DNA from: a virus
Virus record (IMG/VR): IMGVR_UViG_3300040801_001641
Coordinates: 1 to 38,070 of that record
Reading direction: 5' to 3' (one strand)
DNA: 38,070 nucleotides
Of the stretch, positions 1 to 7,581 are shown one piece after another. The notes under the pieces were generated by a model. That model saw only the letters and a program-made list of their open reading frames with translations, ran no database searches and was not told where the DNA came from. A program made the position numbers and the translations under genes. The stretch's first letter is position 1; each line of letters opens with the position of its first letter.

Positions 1-38
1 GGGGGCAACAGGGAGCGATAGTGCTCCAGGGGGTCCAT
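1..38 (-). CDS. 5' end of a leftward gene cut by the window edge
   Basis: An ATG on the minus strand begins 1 nt beyond the stop codon of the ssDNA-binding protein gene and stays open for 12 codons to the window edge (MDPLEHYRSLLP). The tight spacing fits the compact leftward operon. There is no clear Shine-Dalgarno sequence. In phages carrying the DUF2800/DUF2815 pair a DNA polymerase often follows, but too little is visible here to assign any function. Confidence 0.4.
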   Translation of the reverse strand, partial: MDPLEHYRSLLP

Positions 39-39
39 C

Positions 40-756
40 TTACCGGGCCAGGCGGCGACGCGCGGGCTTGACCGGGGGAGCTGGCTCGTCGTCATCGACC
101 TCCTCTTGCTCCTCCTCGACATCCTCCTCCTTGGCCTTCGCCTTCTTGCCGCCCCAGTCCTGCTTGGCAGGGGCCGGCTTAGCCGCCGAGAGGCTGCGGC
201 GGCGCGGTGGCGCAACCGTCTCCTCCTCGTCCTCGTCGTCGTCGAGTGCCGTGAAGTCGTCTTCTGCCGTGGTCCCCCCGCCGAGGCGCTCACCATCGCG
301 GACAAACTGGACATTGCCCAGGCGGGCGCTCAGGCCCTTGGACTTGTCCACGTCGTAGGCGAAGGGGCTGACGCTCACGTTCACGTAGCAGCCGGCGTAG
401 ACCTCGTCGGGGTCGGTGATGGGCATCATCTTCCGGTCCACGACCTGGGGCTTCTTGGTGCTGTGGACATTGATGAACAGCTTGCCCTCGTAGGCAGGGT
501 CATCCTTGCCCTCGTCGTCGGCATTGCGCAGGCCACGCTTGAAGCTTGCCTGCGTCAAGAACTTGTCGAACGCCTTCTGCCCCCACTTGTCGACGCCGGC
601 CTGGTAGAGCGCGTCCTCAAGCTCCTGGGTTGTCGGGTCATCGGGATCGAGGATGAGGCTGGCCCCATATTCCTCCTTGGTGCCATCCTGGTTAGGGACG
701 GGCTCGAAGAGATCCGGGTAGGACAGGCGAACATTGCGAAGCACGATGGTTGCCAT
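40..756 (-). CDS. DUF2815-like single-stranded DNA-binding protein
   Basis: A 238-aa protein beginning MATIVLRNVRLSYPDLFEP, the typical opening of the DUF2815 phage family, which is related to T7 gp2.5-type ssDNA-binding proteins. The folded part spans about residues 1-155 (LFINVHSTKKPQVVDRK, AGCYVNVSVSPFAYD). The tail from about 160 alternates acidic runs (DDDEDEEE, EEDVEEEQEEVDDDE) with Pro/Lys/Arg stretches. Acidic tails in such proteins recruit replication partners; here the tail ends unusually in basic ARRRLAR instead of acid. Its role would be coating ssDNA during replication or recombination. AGGAGA lies 8 nt before the ATG. It sits downstream of the 118-aa-frame gene and of the Fe-S nuclease, a standard DUF2800-DUF2815 replication pair. 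The family call is by motif resemblance only. Confidence 0.85.
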   Translation of the reverse strand: MATIVLRNVRLSYPDLFEPVPNQDGTKEEYGASLILDPDDPTTQELEDALYQAGVDKWGQKAFDKFLTQASFKRGLRNADDEGKDDPAYEGKLFINVHSTKKPQVVDRKMMPITDPDEVYAGCYVNVSVSPFAYDVDKSKGLSARLGNVQFVRDGERLGGGTTAEDDFTALDDDEDEEETVAPPRRRSLSAAKPAPAKQDWGGKKAKAKEEDVEEEQEEVDDDEPAPPVKPARRRLAR

Positions 757-781
757 GGGAGTGTCTCCTGGTTGGCGTGGA

Positions 782-1078
782 TTAGCCCTGAGCGAAGCGC
801 GCAGAGCGGAGGTGGTTCAAGCGGTTGATGTAGGTCCGGCGGTCTTCCAGGAGATCCTGGCGCTCGTCGGCGAGCTGGCGATACAGGTCGACCCGATCCT
901 GAGCGTTGTACATGAGGTGATCCATGTGATCGCTGTTGGTGGAGATTGCTTTGTTCAGGTGCTCGACGACCCGCAGCATGACGTCCTCGTTGTCGAGGTC
1001 GATGTAGCGAAGGAACGGAAGACCAGCGTCATCCATGGACAGCACGCGGGCCTCGTAGGCGAAATCAGCAGATTGCAT
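782..1078 (-). CDS. Small protein of unknown function in the replication operon
   Basis: A 98-aa product starting MQSADFAYEARVLSMDD. The frame is open a further 20 codons upstream, but the ATG at 1078 is chosen because it follows the leader CCGGAGAACACC, used before several other genes of this phage. The protein is mostly helical and charged (LNKAISTNSDHMDHLMYNAQDRVDLYRQLADERQDLLEDRRTYINRL), probably coiled coil, with no catalytic motif. It is the first gene after the promoter at 1114-1143 and precedes the ssDNA-binding protein gene by 25 nt. The function is not recognised. Confidence 0.75.
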   Translation of the reverse strand: MQSADFAYEARVLSMDDAGLPFLRYIDLDNEDVMLRVVEHLNKAISTNSDHMDHLMYNAQDRVDLYRQLADERQDLLEDRRTYINRLNHLRSARFAQG

Positions 1079-1113
1079 GGTGTTCTCCGGTTGGTCTGTG
1101 GTGTGGAGCCTGC

Positions 1114-1143
1114 ATCTTAGGGGGGATCTCTCCCCCAAGTCAA
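1114..1143 (-). promoter_or_regulatory. Leftward sigma70-type promoter with GC dyad in the spacer
   Basis: On the minus strand TTGACT (1143-1138) and TAAGAT (1119-1114) are 18 bp apart. The spacer holds a dyad GGGGGA-GAGA-TCCCCC that could be an operator. The -35 lies 7 bp beyond the stop of the nuclease gene. It would drive the small gene at 782-1078 and the ssDNA-binding protein gene. Confidence 0.7.
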
Positions 1144-1150
1144 CATGTGT

Positions 1151-2263
1151 TTACCAGTCGAGCGCGCTGAACTCGCGGGCGTAGGGCAGCTCGGGCCGGC
1201 GGTCGGATTCCGGGGCCAGGGTGGGAGCGCCCTGGGGCTTGGTCATGTACATCGACAGGAGCGGCGCGGCGTTCTTGCCGGCTGCATCGATGGCCTTAGC
1301 CGGGGACAGGAGCGTGCGCGGGGCCAGGACGTCCATATCCAGCCCCTCGTCTGCCAGCTCCTCCATGATCTCCTCAGGGGCCCGTGCCCACGTCCGGTAG
1401 GTCTGCTTCTCGACCACCTTATAGCCAGGGATCTGCGTGCCCTCCAGGGCCATGGATAGCCCGACGGTGCGGGCCTGGTCGAGCAGCTTCTGCAGACTCT
1501 TCTCCCGGCTCAGCAGTGCGGAGATGTCCTCCGGCAGCAGGCCCTGGGCACGGGGGCTGGCCTCCAGCTCCTCAAACGGGGCCAGGGTCCACTCCCGGAA
1601 CGAGGGGCAGATGCTGGACGCGCGGCAGTATTGGCACTGTGCCTCGCCAGGATTCAGCGCCAGCTCCTCGCCGGCTTCGAAGTCATCCAGGATGATGCCC
1701 AGCCGCGAGATGAACTCTTCCAGCTCCTGCGGGGTGACGTCTACGAGCTGAAGCTCGGCGGAGATACGGGGCTGCAGGATGCCGACGGTGTAATGATGCC
1801 GAGGGCCGAGCTGTTCGATGGCACCTAATAGATAGGCCAGGAGCTGCGGGTTGCCGCGCGGGCTAACCGCGTTGCGCCCGTACTTGAGGTCGATGACAGT
1901 CAGCCGGCTCTTGTTCTCGATGACCACATCTGAGGTGCCCCAGATCAGATCCGGATCCTGCAGATCGAGGAACGTCCCGATTGGCAGTTTGACCTCTGCG
2001 TGGATCGTGGCACCGTTGGCATACTTGAGCACGGTGTCCACGGCGGCGCGGACATGGTCTCGCATCTCCTGGGGGAGCGCCCCCGGCAGGCGCTTACGCT
2101 TACCGGTGAGCAAGGACTCGAAAGCCTCATGGGCGCGGGTGCCCTCCTCTGCGGCGGCGCTGCCCTGATCGGGCGGGGCCTGCTCGCACAAGGCGATGCT
2201 GCCTGGACACTCCAGGATGCGGTGCAGGGCGGACGGGCTGACGGTTGCGTGCAGTTCGGGCAT
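1151..2263 (-). CDS. DUF2800 family Fe-S RecB-like (PD-(D/E)XK) nuclease
   Basis: A 370-aa protein with the hallmarks of DUF2800, a phage branch of Cas4/AddB-like exonucleases. Seen: H45 in EEGTRAHEAFE, D112 in GTSDVVI, D125-x-K127 in VIDLKYG, and Q140-LLAY motif: together the PD-(D/E)XK core. Four cysteines, C19 (ECPGS), C210, C213 and C219 (CQYCRASSIC), are placed like the split 4Fe-4S ligands of Cas4/AddB. The start is supported by the family-typical N terminus (HATVSPSALHRILECPGS) and by CCGGAGCACCTC before the ATG. It probably resects DNA ends in replication or recombination with the ssDNA-binding protein encoded downstream. Transcribed from the TTGACT/TATGAT promoter at 2296-2325. Activity itself is inferred. 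Confidence 0.88.
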   Translation of the reverse strand: MPELHATVSPSALHRILECPGSIALCEQAPPDQGSAAAEEGTRAHEAFESLLTGKRKRLPGALPQEMRDHVRAAVDTVLKYANGATIHAEVKLPIGTFLDLQDPDLIWGTSDVVIENKSRLTVIDLKYGRNAVSPRGNPQLLAYLLGAIEQLGPRHHYTVGILQPRISAELQLVDVTPQELEEFISRLGIILDDFEAGEELALNPGEAQCQYCRASSICPSFREWTLAPFEELEASPRAQGLLPEDISALLSREKSLQKLLDQARTVGLSMALEGTQIPGYKVVEKQTYRTWARAPEEIMEELADEGLDMDVLAPRTLLSPAKAIDAAGKNAAPLLSMYMTKPQGAPTLAPESDRRPELPYAREFSALDW

Positions 2264-2295
2264 GAGGTGCTCCGGTTGGGGTGAAAGGAACGTCC

Positions 2296-2325
2296 ATCAT
2301 AAGGTGGGGGGTAGACGGCAGTCAA
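2296..2325 (-). promoter_or_regulatory. Strong leftward promoter for the nuclease operon
   Basis: Minus strand TTGACT (2325-2320), 18-bp spacer, TATGAT (2301-2296): five of six matches in each box. The transcript leader is short, about 30 nt before the ATG at 2263. Its -35 box is 3 bp from the -35 of the rightward promoter, forming a back-to-back pair. Confidence 0.8.
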
Positions 2326-2328
2326 CGC

Positions 2329-2357
2329 TTGACAACGGAAAATTCGCCGAGGACAAT
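2329..2357 (+). promoter_or_regulatory. Rightward promoter for the helicase gene
   Basis: TTGACA at 2329-2334 and GACAAT at 2352-2357 with a 17-bp spacer. A perfect dyad GTCAA-CGC-TTGAC (2321-2333) covers both divergent -35 boxes, so one bound protein, or polymerase itself, could couple the two directions. Confidence 0.75.
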
Positions 2358-2391
2358 GAGGGCTCGTCACCCCTTTCCACCGGAGAACAAG

Positions 2392-3699
2392 ATGAACCTG
2401 ACCCCCTCGCAAGACCGCGCCATGGCAGCTTTCCAAGACTTCCGCGCCGGAGACGGTACGGTCTTTGGCCTTTATGGCGGACCTGGCACCGGCAAAAGCT
2501 TCCTGACCGCTCGCATCCTTGAAGACATGCGCGAGCCGGTCGTCGCAGCTCCGACCCACAAGGCTATCAACGTGACCCGCCGGTTCCTCGACGGGGTCGA
2601 CCTTGACTGGGAGCAGGGCTACGACGAGCGCTTCCACGCGCCAGGGCGCATCATCACCGGCACCACGGCTTCGCTTTTGGGTATCTGCCCGGTGATCACA
2701 GACGACCAGGGCACCGAGGTTAAATTCGGAAAGGGCGGGCGGGGCATGCTGGACAAGATGATGCCCAAGTGGATCCTGATCGACGAGGTGAGCATGCTGC
2801 CGCTGCCCCACTTCCGCGACCTTTTCGAGCGCTGCCGCATGGCCGGCACCAAGATCGTGATCGTCGGCGACAAGAATCAGCTCCCGCCGGTCAAGGCGCA
2901 GCCGATCCCCCTGGATGACATGCCCGAGCAGGCCACGCTGACCGACGTCATGCGCCAGCGTGATGGCTCCAAGATCCTCGACGTGGCCTATGCGATCGTG
3001 CGGGAAGAGCCCTGGCGGCACATCACCGGGCCCGGCGTTACCCACAGCAAGAACCTCCTGCGCGACTTCCTGGAGGACGTCAAGGAACCCGCAGGGGCCC
3101 CGGAAGAAGAGCGGGCGGTCTATATCGCCTATCGCAACGTGATGGTCGACATGGCCCAGGAGGCTGCCTGCCAGGCGGTTTACGGGCACGGCATGAAAGA
3201 CTTCAGACCCGGTGAGTTGGTCGTCTCAGAGTGCAACCTGACGGCCAATCGGGTGATGGCGGTCGCCAACCAAGACGAGATCGTCATCGAGTCGATCAGC
3301 GAGACGCAGGGCGACAACGAGCCTGGGCTCTACTGCACCTTCCGGGTTAGGGGGCGGGTCCACGGGGCCTACTATCTGCCCGAGGAGCAAGCTAACGACC
3401 AGCGCAGCTTTTATAACGTGGAGCTGAAGCGCCGGATGGAGTGGGCGCAGGAGCTTCAGCAGAAGGTGAAGAAGGACCGCTCGGTGGATGGGATGCGCCG
3501 GCAGGCATGGGTGGACTTTTTCAACTGGCGGGATCAGACTGTAATCCGCTTCCGGCACCCGTTCGCGATGACGGCGCACAAGTCGCAGGGGTCGACTGTC
3601 CGCGCCGTTTATGCCAACGCAACGGACTTGGAGCGGTACAACCGGGCTGCACTGTATGTCGCCGTGACGCGCCCTAAGGATCGTGTGGTGCTCGGGTAG
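2392..3699 (+). CDS. SF1 DNA helicase, Dda/RecD-like
   Basis: A 435-aa protein containing the complete SF1B motor: Q-motif-like N terminus (LTPSQDRAMAAF), Walker A GGPGTGKS (29-36), APTHKA motif Ia, Walker B LIDEVSML (DE at 131-132), motif III GDKNQLPP (159-166), motif V TAHKSQGST (about 394-402) and motif VI YVAVTRPKDRVV near the C terminus. The length matches T4 Dda (439 aa). It would translocate 5'-3' on ssDNA and help origin opening, fork restart or recombination. The frame is open 37 codons further upstream, but this ATG has CACCGGAGAACAAG directly before it and the promoter -10 lies inside the longer version, so 2392 is preferred. A strong terminator follows at 3710. Confidence 0.9.
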   Translation: MNLTPSQDRAMAAFQDFRAGDGTVFGLYGGPGTGKSFLTARILEDMREPVVAAPTHKAINVTRRFLDGVDLDWEQGYDERFHAPGRIITGTTASLLGICPVITDDQGTEVKFGKGGRGMLDKMMPKWILIDEVSMLPLPHFRDLFERCRMAGTKIVIVGDKNQLPPVKAQPIPLDDMPEQATLTDVMRQRDGSKILDVAYAIVREEPWRHITGPGVTHSKNLLRDFLEDVKEPAGAPEEERAVYIAYRNVMVDMAQEAACQAVYGHGMKDFRPGELVVSECNLTANRVMAVANQDEIVIESISETQGDNEPGLYCTFRVRGRVHGAYYLPEEQANDQRSFYNVELKRRMEWAQELQQKVKKDRSVDGMRRQAWVDFFNWRDQTVIRFRHPFAMTAHKSQGSTVRAVYANATDLERYNRAALYVAVTRPKDRVVLG

Positions 3700-3709
3700 C
3701 AGGCAAAGA

Positions 3710-3733
3710 AAAGCCCGCCGGAAGGCGGGCTTT
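3710..3733 (+). terminator. Intrinsic terminator after the helicase gene
   Basis: A perfect 10-bp stem AAAGCCCGCC / GGCGGGCTTT with loop GGAA starts 10 nt after the helicase stop codon. The U run is short (TTT inside the stem end), so some read-through into the primase gene is possible. No convincing new promoter is seen between it and the primase. Confidence 0.75.
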
Positions 3734-3769
3734 AAGCTCCAGGTATCCCCCTGGTGGTCCTGACCGGAG

Positions 3770-6109
3770 ATGAGAGAAACCGCACGACACCACTCGTACG
3801 AACACTTGACCCAACAGCTAGGTACAAATGCCATGCCCAGTCTACTGCATGATTTGCTCGATGTCTGCCCCCAAGGTGCAAATGTTTTCGGCACCGGCTT
3901 CGCCTGTGACCCCAATGATGAGAGAGCCGACTGGTCAGCCAAACCGCTTACCGAGCGCTCGGCGATCTATTGGTCACCCAATGCCCACAGCAACCTGTTC
4001 CTCTGCGTCAGTGCCTTCACGGGGCTGAAGCGGCGCAAGGAGGCGTTCGTTGCCCAGCTCGCCATTATGATCGACGACATCCAGCAGGACATCGACGAGG
4101 CCATGCTGCCCGAGTCGCTGCCCCCGACCTGGACGGTGCAGACGTCACCCGGCAGCCAGCAGGGATGGTGGGTGCTGGAGGATCCGATCGTTGACATGGT
4201 CATCGCCGAGAACATCATCGCAAGCCTGCAGGCAGCCGGGTTCCGCAAGGCGAGCGGAGGGGACACGGGATTCAAAGGGGTCACGCGATATGGTCGACCG
4301 CCTGCTGGCAGGAACACAAAGGCGAAGTACCGGCAGGAGGATGGCACGTTCCCACGGGTCACGGGCGAGCGCACAGGTGAGCGTGTGACCGTCGACGAGT
4401 TCATCGAGGCGTTCGGGCTCGACCGGGACGCGATCTACTCGGGGAAGCGCCTGTCAGCCCCTGGGAAGGGCGAGCTGGGCGGGGAGCAGCCCCTGGAGGA
4501 CGTCAGCGCTGCAGCCGGCGTGGATCCGCTCCTGCCGTTCCTGGTGCAGCAGGGCATGGTCAAACAGATCAAGACCAACGGCTGGGTGGACGTCACCTGT
4601 CCCTGGGTCCATGAGCACACCGGCGGGGCGGACAACGGCACGGCTTACCTCCTAGCCGCTGCCAGCACCAAAGGGCATGGAGGTTTCGAGTGCCACCATG
4701 GTTCGCACGCTGACAAGACCATCGAAGACCTCAGGGCTTGGGCCGAGGAGCATGGCTGGGACAATCCATGGGTCCAGACTGAGGAGGAGGGCGCGGTGCT
4801 CACAGAGGGCAGCAAGGACGTCATCGACGAGATCAACGAGCGATTCACTTTCATCCAGAGTGAGAATGCCTGGCTCGACCACAAGACCATGGGCCTAGTG
4901 TCCGGGGAGGCCCTGACCCGCAACTACTCCGATCGGCTGGCGCAGAAGGTCAGCAAGGCGGGCACCCGGTTCTTCGGGGTTGAGGAGCGCACCATCGACA
5001 ACAATGGCAACCCAAAGAAGGCCTTCTATTCCCTCATCAACTGGCTCAATGGGGTCGGAGGCAAGCGGGCCGATGCACTGGGGTGGTATCCAGGGCGGGA
5101 CCGGATCTATGTCGAGGACAAGATCTCCTTCGCCAACACCTTCACCATGCCGGTGATCAGGCCCCATCGCTCAGATGGGCTCGCCAAGCCCTGGATCGAC
5201 CATGTCCACCGGCTCTATCCGGGTGAGGCCGCGCACATCCTGAACTTCTTGGCGTTCACGCTGCAGCACCCATCGGTCAAGATCAACCATGCGGTGGTGC
5301 TGGCCGGCGACCAGGGCATCGGCAAGAACCTCATGCTACAGCCCCTGGAGCAGCTCAGGGGGTTCACCCGGTCGACGACCATGGACATGGTGATGGCGGG
5401 GTTCAACGAGTGGCTGGAGGCCAAACTGGTCATCACCAACGAGGCCAGCCAGCTCAAGCAGCACACCCCGCGCGAGGTGCAGTCCAGACTCAAAAAATTC
5501 TGGGCTAGCCCTCCTGAGCACCTGGAGCTAAATCGCAAGTATCAGCGGGTCCGCCTGATCCCCAACCTGCAGTCGCACGTCCTGACGACCAACCACCTGG
5601 GCTCGCTGCATATCGACGAGCGCGAGCGGCATGTCATGGTGTGCCTCTCAGAGATCGAGGCACCGGACCCGGCATACTTCGCCACCCTGGGCGGCTGGCT
5701 GACCTCAGAGGGCTGGCGCGACGTCCTGGAGTACCTCATGGGCCGGGACGTGACCCGGTTCAATCCCAAGGCACCCCCGCCGCGCACAGCCGCCCTGGAG
5801 GCCATGCGCGAGCTGTCCATGGACACTGCCAGCCTGGAGCTGCGGGAGCACCTGGAGGGCCAGGAGGTGGTCTGCCTGACGCAATTGGTCAACACCCTCA
5901 AGATGGTCGACCCCAACCGCTGGAACCACCGCACGGTCACGGTGACCCTGCATGAGCTGGGCTGGGTCAAGGTCAACAACGACGGGGACGCGCGAGGTAA
6001 GTGGGCCTATGGCCGAGGTAAGGTGGTGATCTACGTGCCCAGGGGAGTACACAAAACAGAGGCAAAACGGCTTGTTCTAGCCTGGCTGAAGGCGAACAAG
6101 CCGGAGTAG
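3770..6109 (+). CDS. Primase with C-terminal SF3 helicase domain (DUF5906-like)
   Basis: Up to 779 aa. The N-terminal third looks like an archaeo-eukaryotic-type primase: IMIDDI (100-104), TSPGSQQGWWVL (125-136) and the RYGRPPAGRNTKAKY signature (173-187). A zinc-binding segment follows (C277, H281, H283, C308, H309/H310, H313). The C-terminal half is an SF3-type ATPase: Walker A GDQGIGKN (513-520), LVITNEAS (553-560) and HVLTTNH near 600. Phage P4 alpha protein has the same combination and also binds the origin. The putative iteron origin starts 65 nt downstream. The start is uncertain: ATG 3770 has GGAG directly abutting it, while ATG 3833 (22nd codon, MPSLLHDLLDV) has a weak AGG 10 nt upstream; codons before 3833 show little GC3 bias, so the protein may be 758 aa. 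Confidence 0.85.
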   Translation: MRETARHHSYEHLTQQLGTNAMPSLLHDLLDVCPQGANVFGTGFACDPNDERADWSAKPLTERSAIYWSPNAHSNLFLCVSAFTGLKRRKEAFVAQLAIMIDDIQQDIDEAMLPESLPPTWTVQTSPGSQQGWWVLEDPIVDMVIAENIIASLQAAGFRKASGGDTGFKGVTRYGRPPAGRNTKAKYRQEDGTFPRVTGERTGERVTVDEFIEAFGLDRDAIYSGKRLSAPGKGELGGEQPLEDVSAAAGVDPLLPFLVQQGMVKQIKTNGWVDVTCPWVHEHTGGADNGTAYLLAAASTKGHGGFECHHGSHADKTIEDLRAWAEEHGWDNPWVQTEEEGAVLTEGSKDVIDEINERFTFIQSENAWLDHKTMGLVSGEALTRNYSDRLAQKVSKAGTRFFGVEERTIDNNGNPKKAFYSLINWLNGVGGKRADALGWYPGRDRIYVEDKISFANTFTMPVIRPHRSDGLAKPWIDHVHRLYPGEAAHILNFLAFTLQHPSVKINHAVVLAGDQGIGKNLMLQPLEQLRGFTRSTTMDMVMAGFNEWLEAKLVITNEASQLKQHTPREVQSRLKKFWASPPEHLELNRKYQRVRLIPNLQSHVLTTNHLGSLHIDERERHVMVCLSEIEAPDPAYFATLGGWLTSEGWRDVLEYLMGRDVTRFNPKAPPPRTAALEAMRELSMDTASLELREHLEGQEVVCLTQLVNTLKMVDPNRWNHRTVTVTLHELGWVKVNNDGDARGKWAYGRGKVVIYVPRGVHKTEAKRLVLAWLKANKPE

Positions 6110-6111
6110 TG

Positions 6112-6140
6112 AGAAGGGGCCGAAAGGCCCCTTCTTATTT
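6112..6140 (+). terminator. Intrinsic terminator after the primase-helicase gene
   Basis: A perfect 10-bp stem AGAAGGGGCC / GGCCCCTTCT with GAAA tetraloop, followed by TATTT, begins 2 nt after the stop codon. It separates the replication operon from the AT-rich origin-like segment. Confidence 0.88.
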
Positions 6141-6173
6141 GGTGCAGAATGATCGTTAATGTATACACTAAGA

Positions 6174-6430
6174 TGCGTCCCTTGAATGTCCCTTAATTGT
6201 GCCTTAAATGTCCCATGAAAATTTAAGCTAAGTCATTGGCAAATTAACTCTTTCTACTACTTTTGCGTCCCTACGTCCCTTAATATGATAAGTTTAGTAT
6301 AAATGTATAGTGGTATAGGGGGCGGCTATAGGGGAAAGGCACTGAGGGGGAAAGAAATAGGAAAAAAGGGACGCATGGGACGCAAACGCCGAAAACGCTA
6401 TATCTGGCAACGGCTTAGCGTGCGTCCCTG
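6174..6430 (+). other. Putative replication origin: iterons plus AT-rich segment
   Basis: This gene-free segment is far richer in A+T than its surroundings. Four tandem 11-bp repeats occupy 6175-6185, 6186-6196, 6197-6207 and 6208-6218 (consensus ATGTCCCTTAA; the first reads GCGTCCCTTGA). More GYGTCCC copies lie at 6265-6271 and 6273-6283, two inverted copies (GGGACGC) at 6368-6374 and 6377-6383, and one direct copy at 6422-6428. Between them 6280-6320 is almost pure A/T with ATATGATAAG-like sequence, a plausible unwinding element. No open frame of note is present. Position next to a P4-alpha-like primase-helicase gene supports an origin; binding and origin function are inferred. Confidence 0.6.
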
Positions 6431-6478
6431 GGGGGCTGAAAAGGCACGCACCCGGATTTGCACACGATACGGGGCTAT

Positions 6479-6506
6479 TTGACTCATTCGACCAGCATTG
6501 TATACT
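6479..6506 (+). promoter_or_regulatory. Late promoter for the virion operon
   Basis: TTGACT (6479-6484), 16-bp spacer, TATACT (6501-6506); GGGAG lies 6 nt before the ATG at 6539. No other promoter of this quality is seen before 30.4 kb, so it likely transcribes all packaging, structural and lysis genes. Confidence 0.78.
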
Positions 6507-6538
6507 GGCGTTTCCAATCAACTGACCGGGAGTAGACG

Positions 6539-6940
6539 ATGACAATACATACCATGCTGGGTATCAACGGCGACGAGGGCTCTTTCGGCATGCCGATGGA
6601 TGAGGAGCAGTGGGGCCATGTGTTGCACCTTAGTGAGAGCTACTTGGGCATCCCGGAGGAGGAACGAGCGCTCTTGCTTGCTTTGGTGGGGGCGACGGTC
6701 TTCCGCGAGCTGCACACGCCCAGCATGTCGGCTGCTGACTTTGTTATGACCCTCTTGAACCTGACCCTGGGCACGGCGATCCTTAGGGACAAGCTCCTGC
6801 CCGTTCGGGACGAGATCAAGGGCCCGGCTTTCCTGTTGATCGATCTCACCAGGCTGCGGGCCGGCGAGGATTGGGTGTTGCTGCGCCCTCTTGCTGATTC
6901 GGACTTGCAGATTATCAAGGGGTCAGCGAAGATGAACTAA
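6539..6940 (+). CDS. First late-operon protein, unknown function
   Basis: A 133-aa protein starting MTIHTMLGINGDEGSFGMPMDEEQW with GGGAG well placed upstream. It is acidic at the N terminus and then mostly helical, with a hydrophobic middle (ERALLLALVGATVFRELH, ADFVMTLLNLTLGTAIL) that could be a buried helix bundle rather than membrane helices. It is the promoter-proximal gene of the late operon, 19 nt before the next gene. No family is recognised; a regulatory or packaging-associated role is possible but not shown. Confidence 0.75.
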   Translation: MTIHTMLGINGDEGSFGMPMDEEQWGHVLHLSESYLGIPEEERALLLALVGATVFRELHTPSMSAADFVMTLLNLTLGTAILRDKLLPVRDEIKGPAFLLIDLTRLRAGEDWVLLRPLADSDLQIIKGSAKMN

Positions 6941-6959
6941 CGAATACAGGAGAAAACAT

Positions 6960-7271
6960 ATGGCAGTTCAACCTAAGCGCTTGTTTGTTCCCGGCGGCCC
7001 CGGCGGGCCTGGCCGGCCTAAGGTCACGCCGGAGGACCGGGCCATCCGGGCCAAGCGGGAGGAGTGGCTGGCGACGCTCGACAAGGACGTACCGGCGATC
7101 CTAAAGGGTCTCGTCGCGCGGTCCCTCAAGGGGGACAACACCGCAGCCAAGATGCTCCTGGATCGTGTCCTGCCGATCAGCACAGCCCACGTCGATGCGC
7201 TGATGCAGGAGCTGGAGGAGCTGCGCCAGCGGCTGGATGCGATCAAGCCCCGTGCGGTGAGCAATGGCTGA
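6960..7271 (+). CDS. Possible small terminase / DUF5681-like protein
   Basis: A 103-aa basic protein: a Gly/Pro-rich N terminus (FVPGGPGGPGRPKVTPEDR) followed by a helical part (AILKGLVARSLKGDNTAAKMLLDRVLP) and a C-terminal coiled coil (VDALMQELEELRQRLDAI). The layout GxPGRPK, then 'A..Gd..AakllldrvlP', resembles DUF5681-type proteins found directly before large terminase genes. Its place two genes upstream of the large terminase favours a DNA-recognition (small terminase) role. It overlaps the next gene by 8 nt. A clear HTH is not visible, so the call is tentative. Confidence 0.6.
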   Translation: MAVQPKRLFVPGGPGGPGRPKVTPEDRAIRAKREEWLATLDKDVPAILKGLVARSLKGDNTAAKMLLDRVLPISTAHVDALMQELEELRQRLDAIKPRAVSNG

Positions 7272-7581
7272 CAGTCTCGCCAGCATCAAGCGGATCCTCC
7301 GGGAGCTGAAGGAGCAGCTCCCGGAGCACGCGGAGGTCGTGGACTTCGATCTAGCGTTCGGGCGCGAGCTGCGAACGCCGATCGAGCCCCATGATCAGAT
7401 TCTGGACATGCGGCAAGGCCGGGCCCTCGCGGTGCCCGCCCCAGCGGGCTCTGAGCGGCTCAGAGACACTCCCCGCCCTCCGCCCCCACCCAAGCCCCGT
7501 AAGCGCGGCTGGAAGCGCCCAGACAAGATCAGGCCCCCTCTGGACCAGGAGCGGGCCCTGCTGTTCGGAGGGCCCCGTTGA
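7264..7581 (+). CDS. Pro-rich small protein before the large terminase
   Basis: A 105-aa protein with a helical N terminus (SLASIKRILRELKEQLPEHAEVVDFDLAFGRELR) and a long basic, proline-rich C terminus (PRPPPPPKPRKRGWKRP). Start and stop overlap its neighbours (8 nt before; TGATG junction after), indicating translational coupling within the packaging genes. It may belong to the packaging complex together with 6960-7271, but no domain is recognised. Confidence 0.65.
   Translation: MADSLASIKRILRELKEQLPEHAEVVDFDLAFGRELRTPIEPHDQILDMRQGRALAVPAPAGSERLRDTPRPPPPPKPRKRGWKRPDKIRPPLDQERALLFGGPR

Noticed and set aside
68-828. Plus-strand open frames over the ssDNA-binding protein gene
   Set aside because: Ser- and Leu/Val-rich translations are mirror images of the acidic minus-strand gene; no ribosome sites.
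1945-3189. 414-codon minus-strand frame
   Set aside because: It crosses the divergent promoter pair and lies antisense to the helicase with its conserved motifs.
3806-3834. Promoter with TTGACC before the primase gene
   Set aside because: No -10 box at 16-18 bp; the region would also be inside the longer reading frame.
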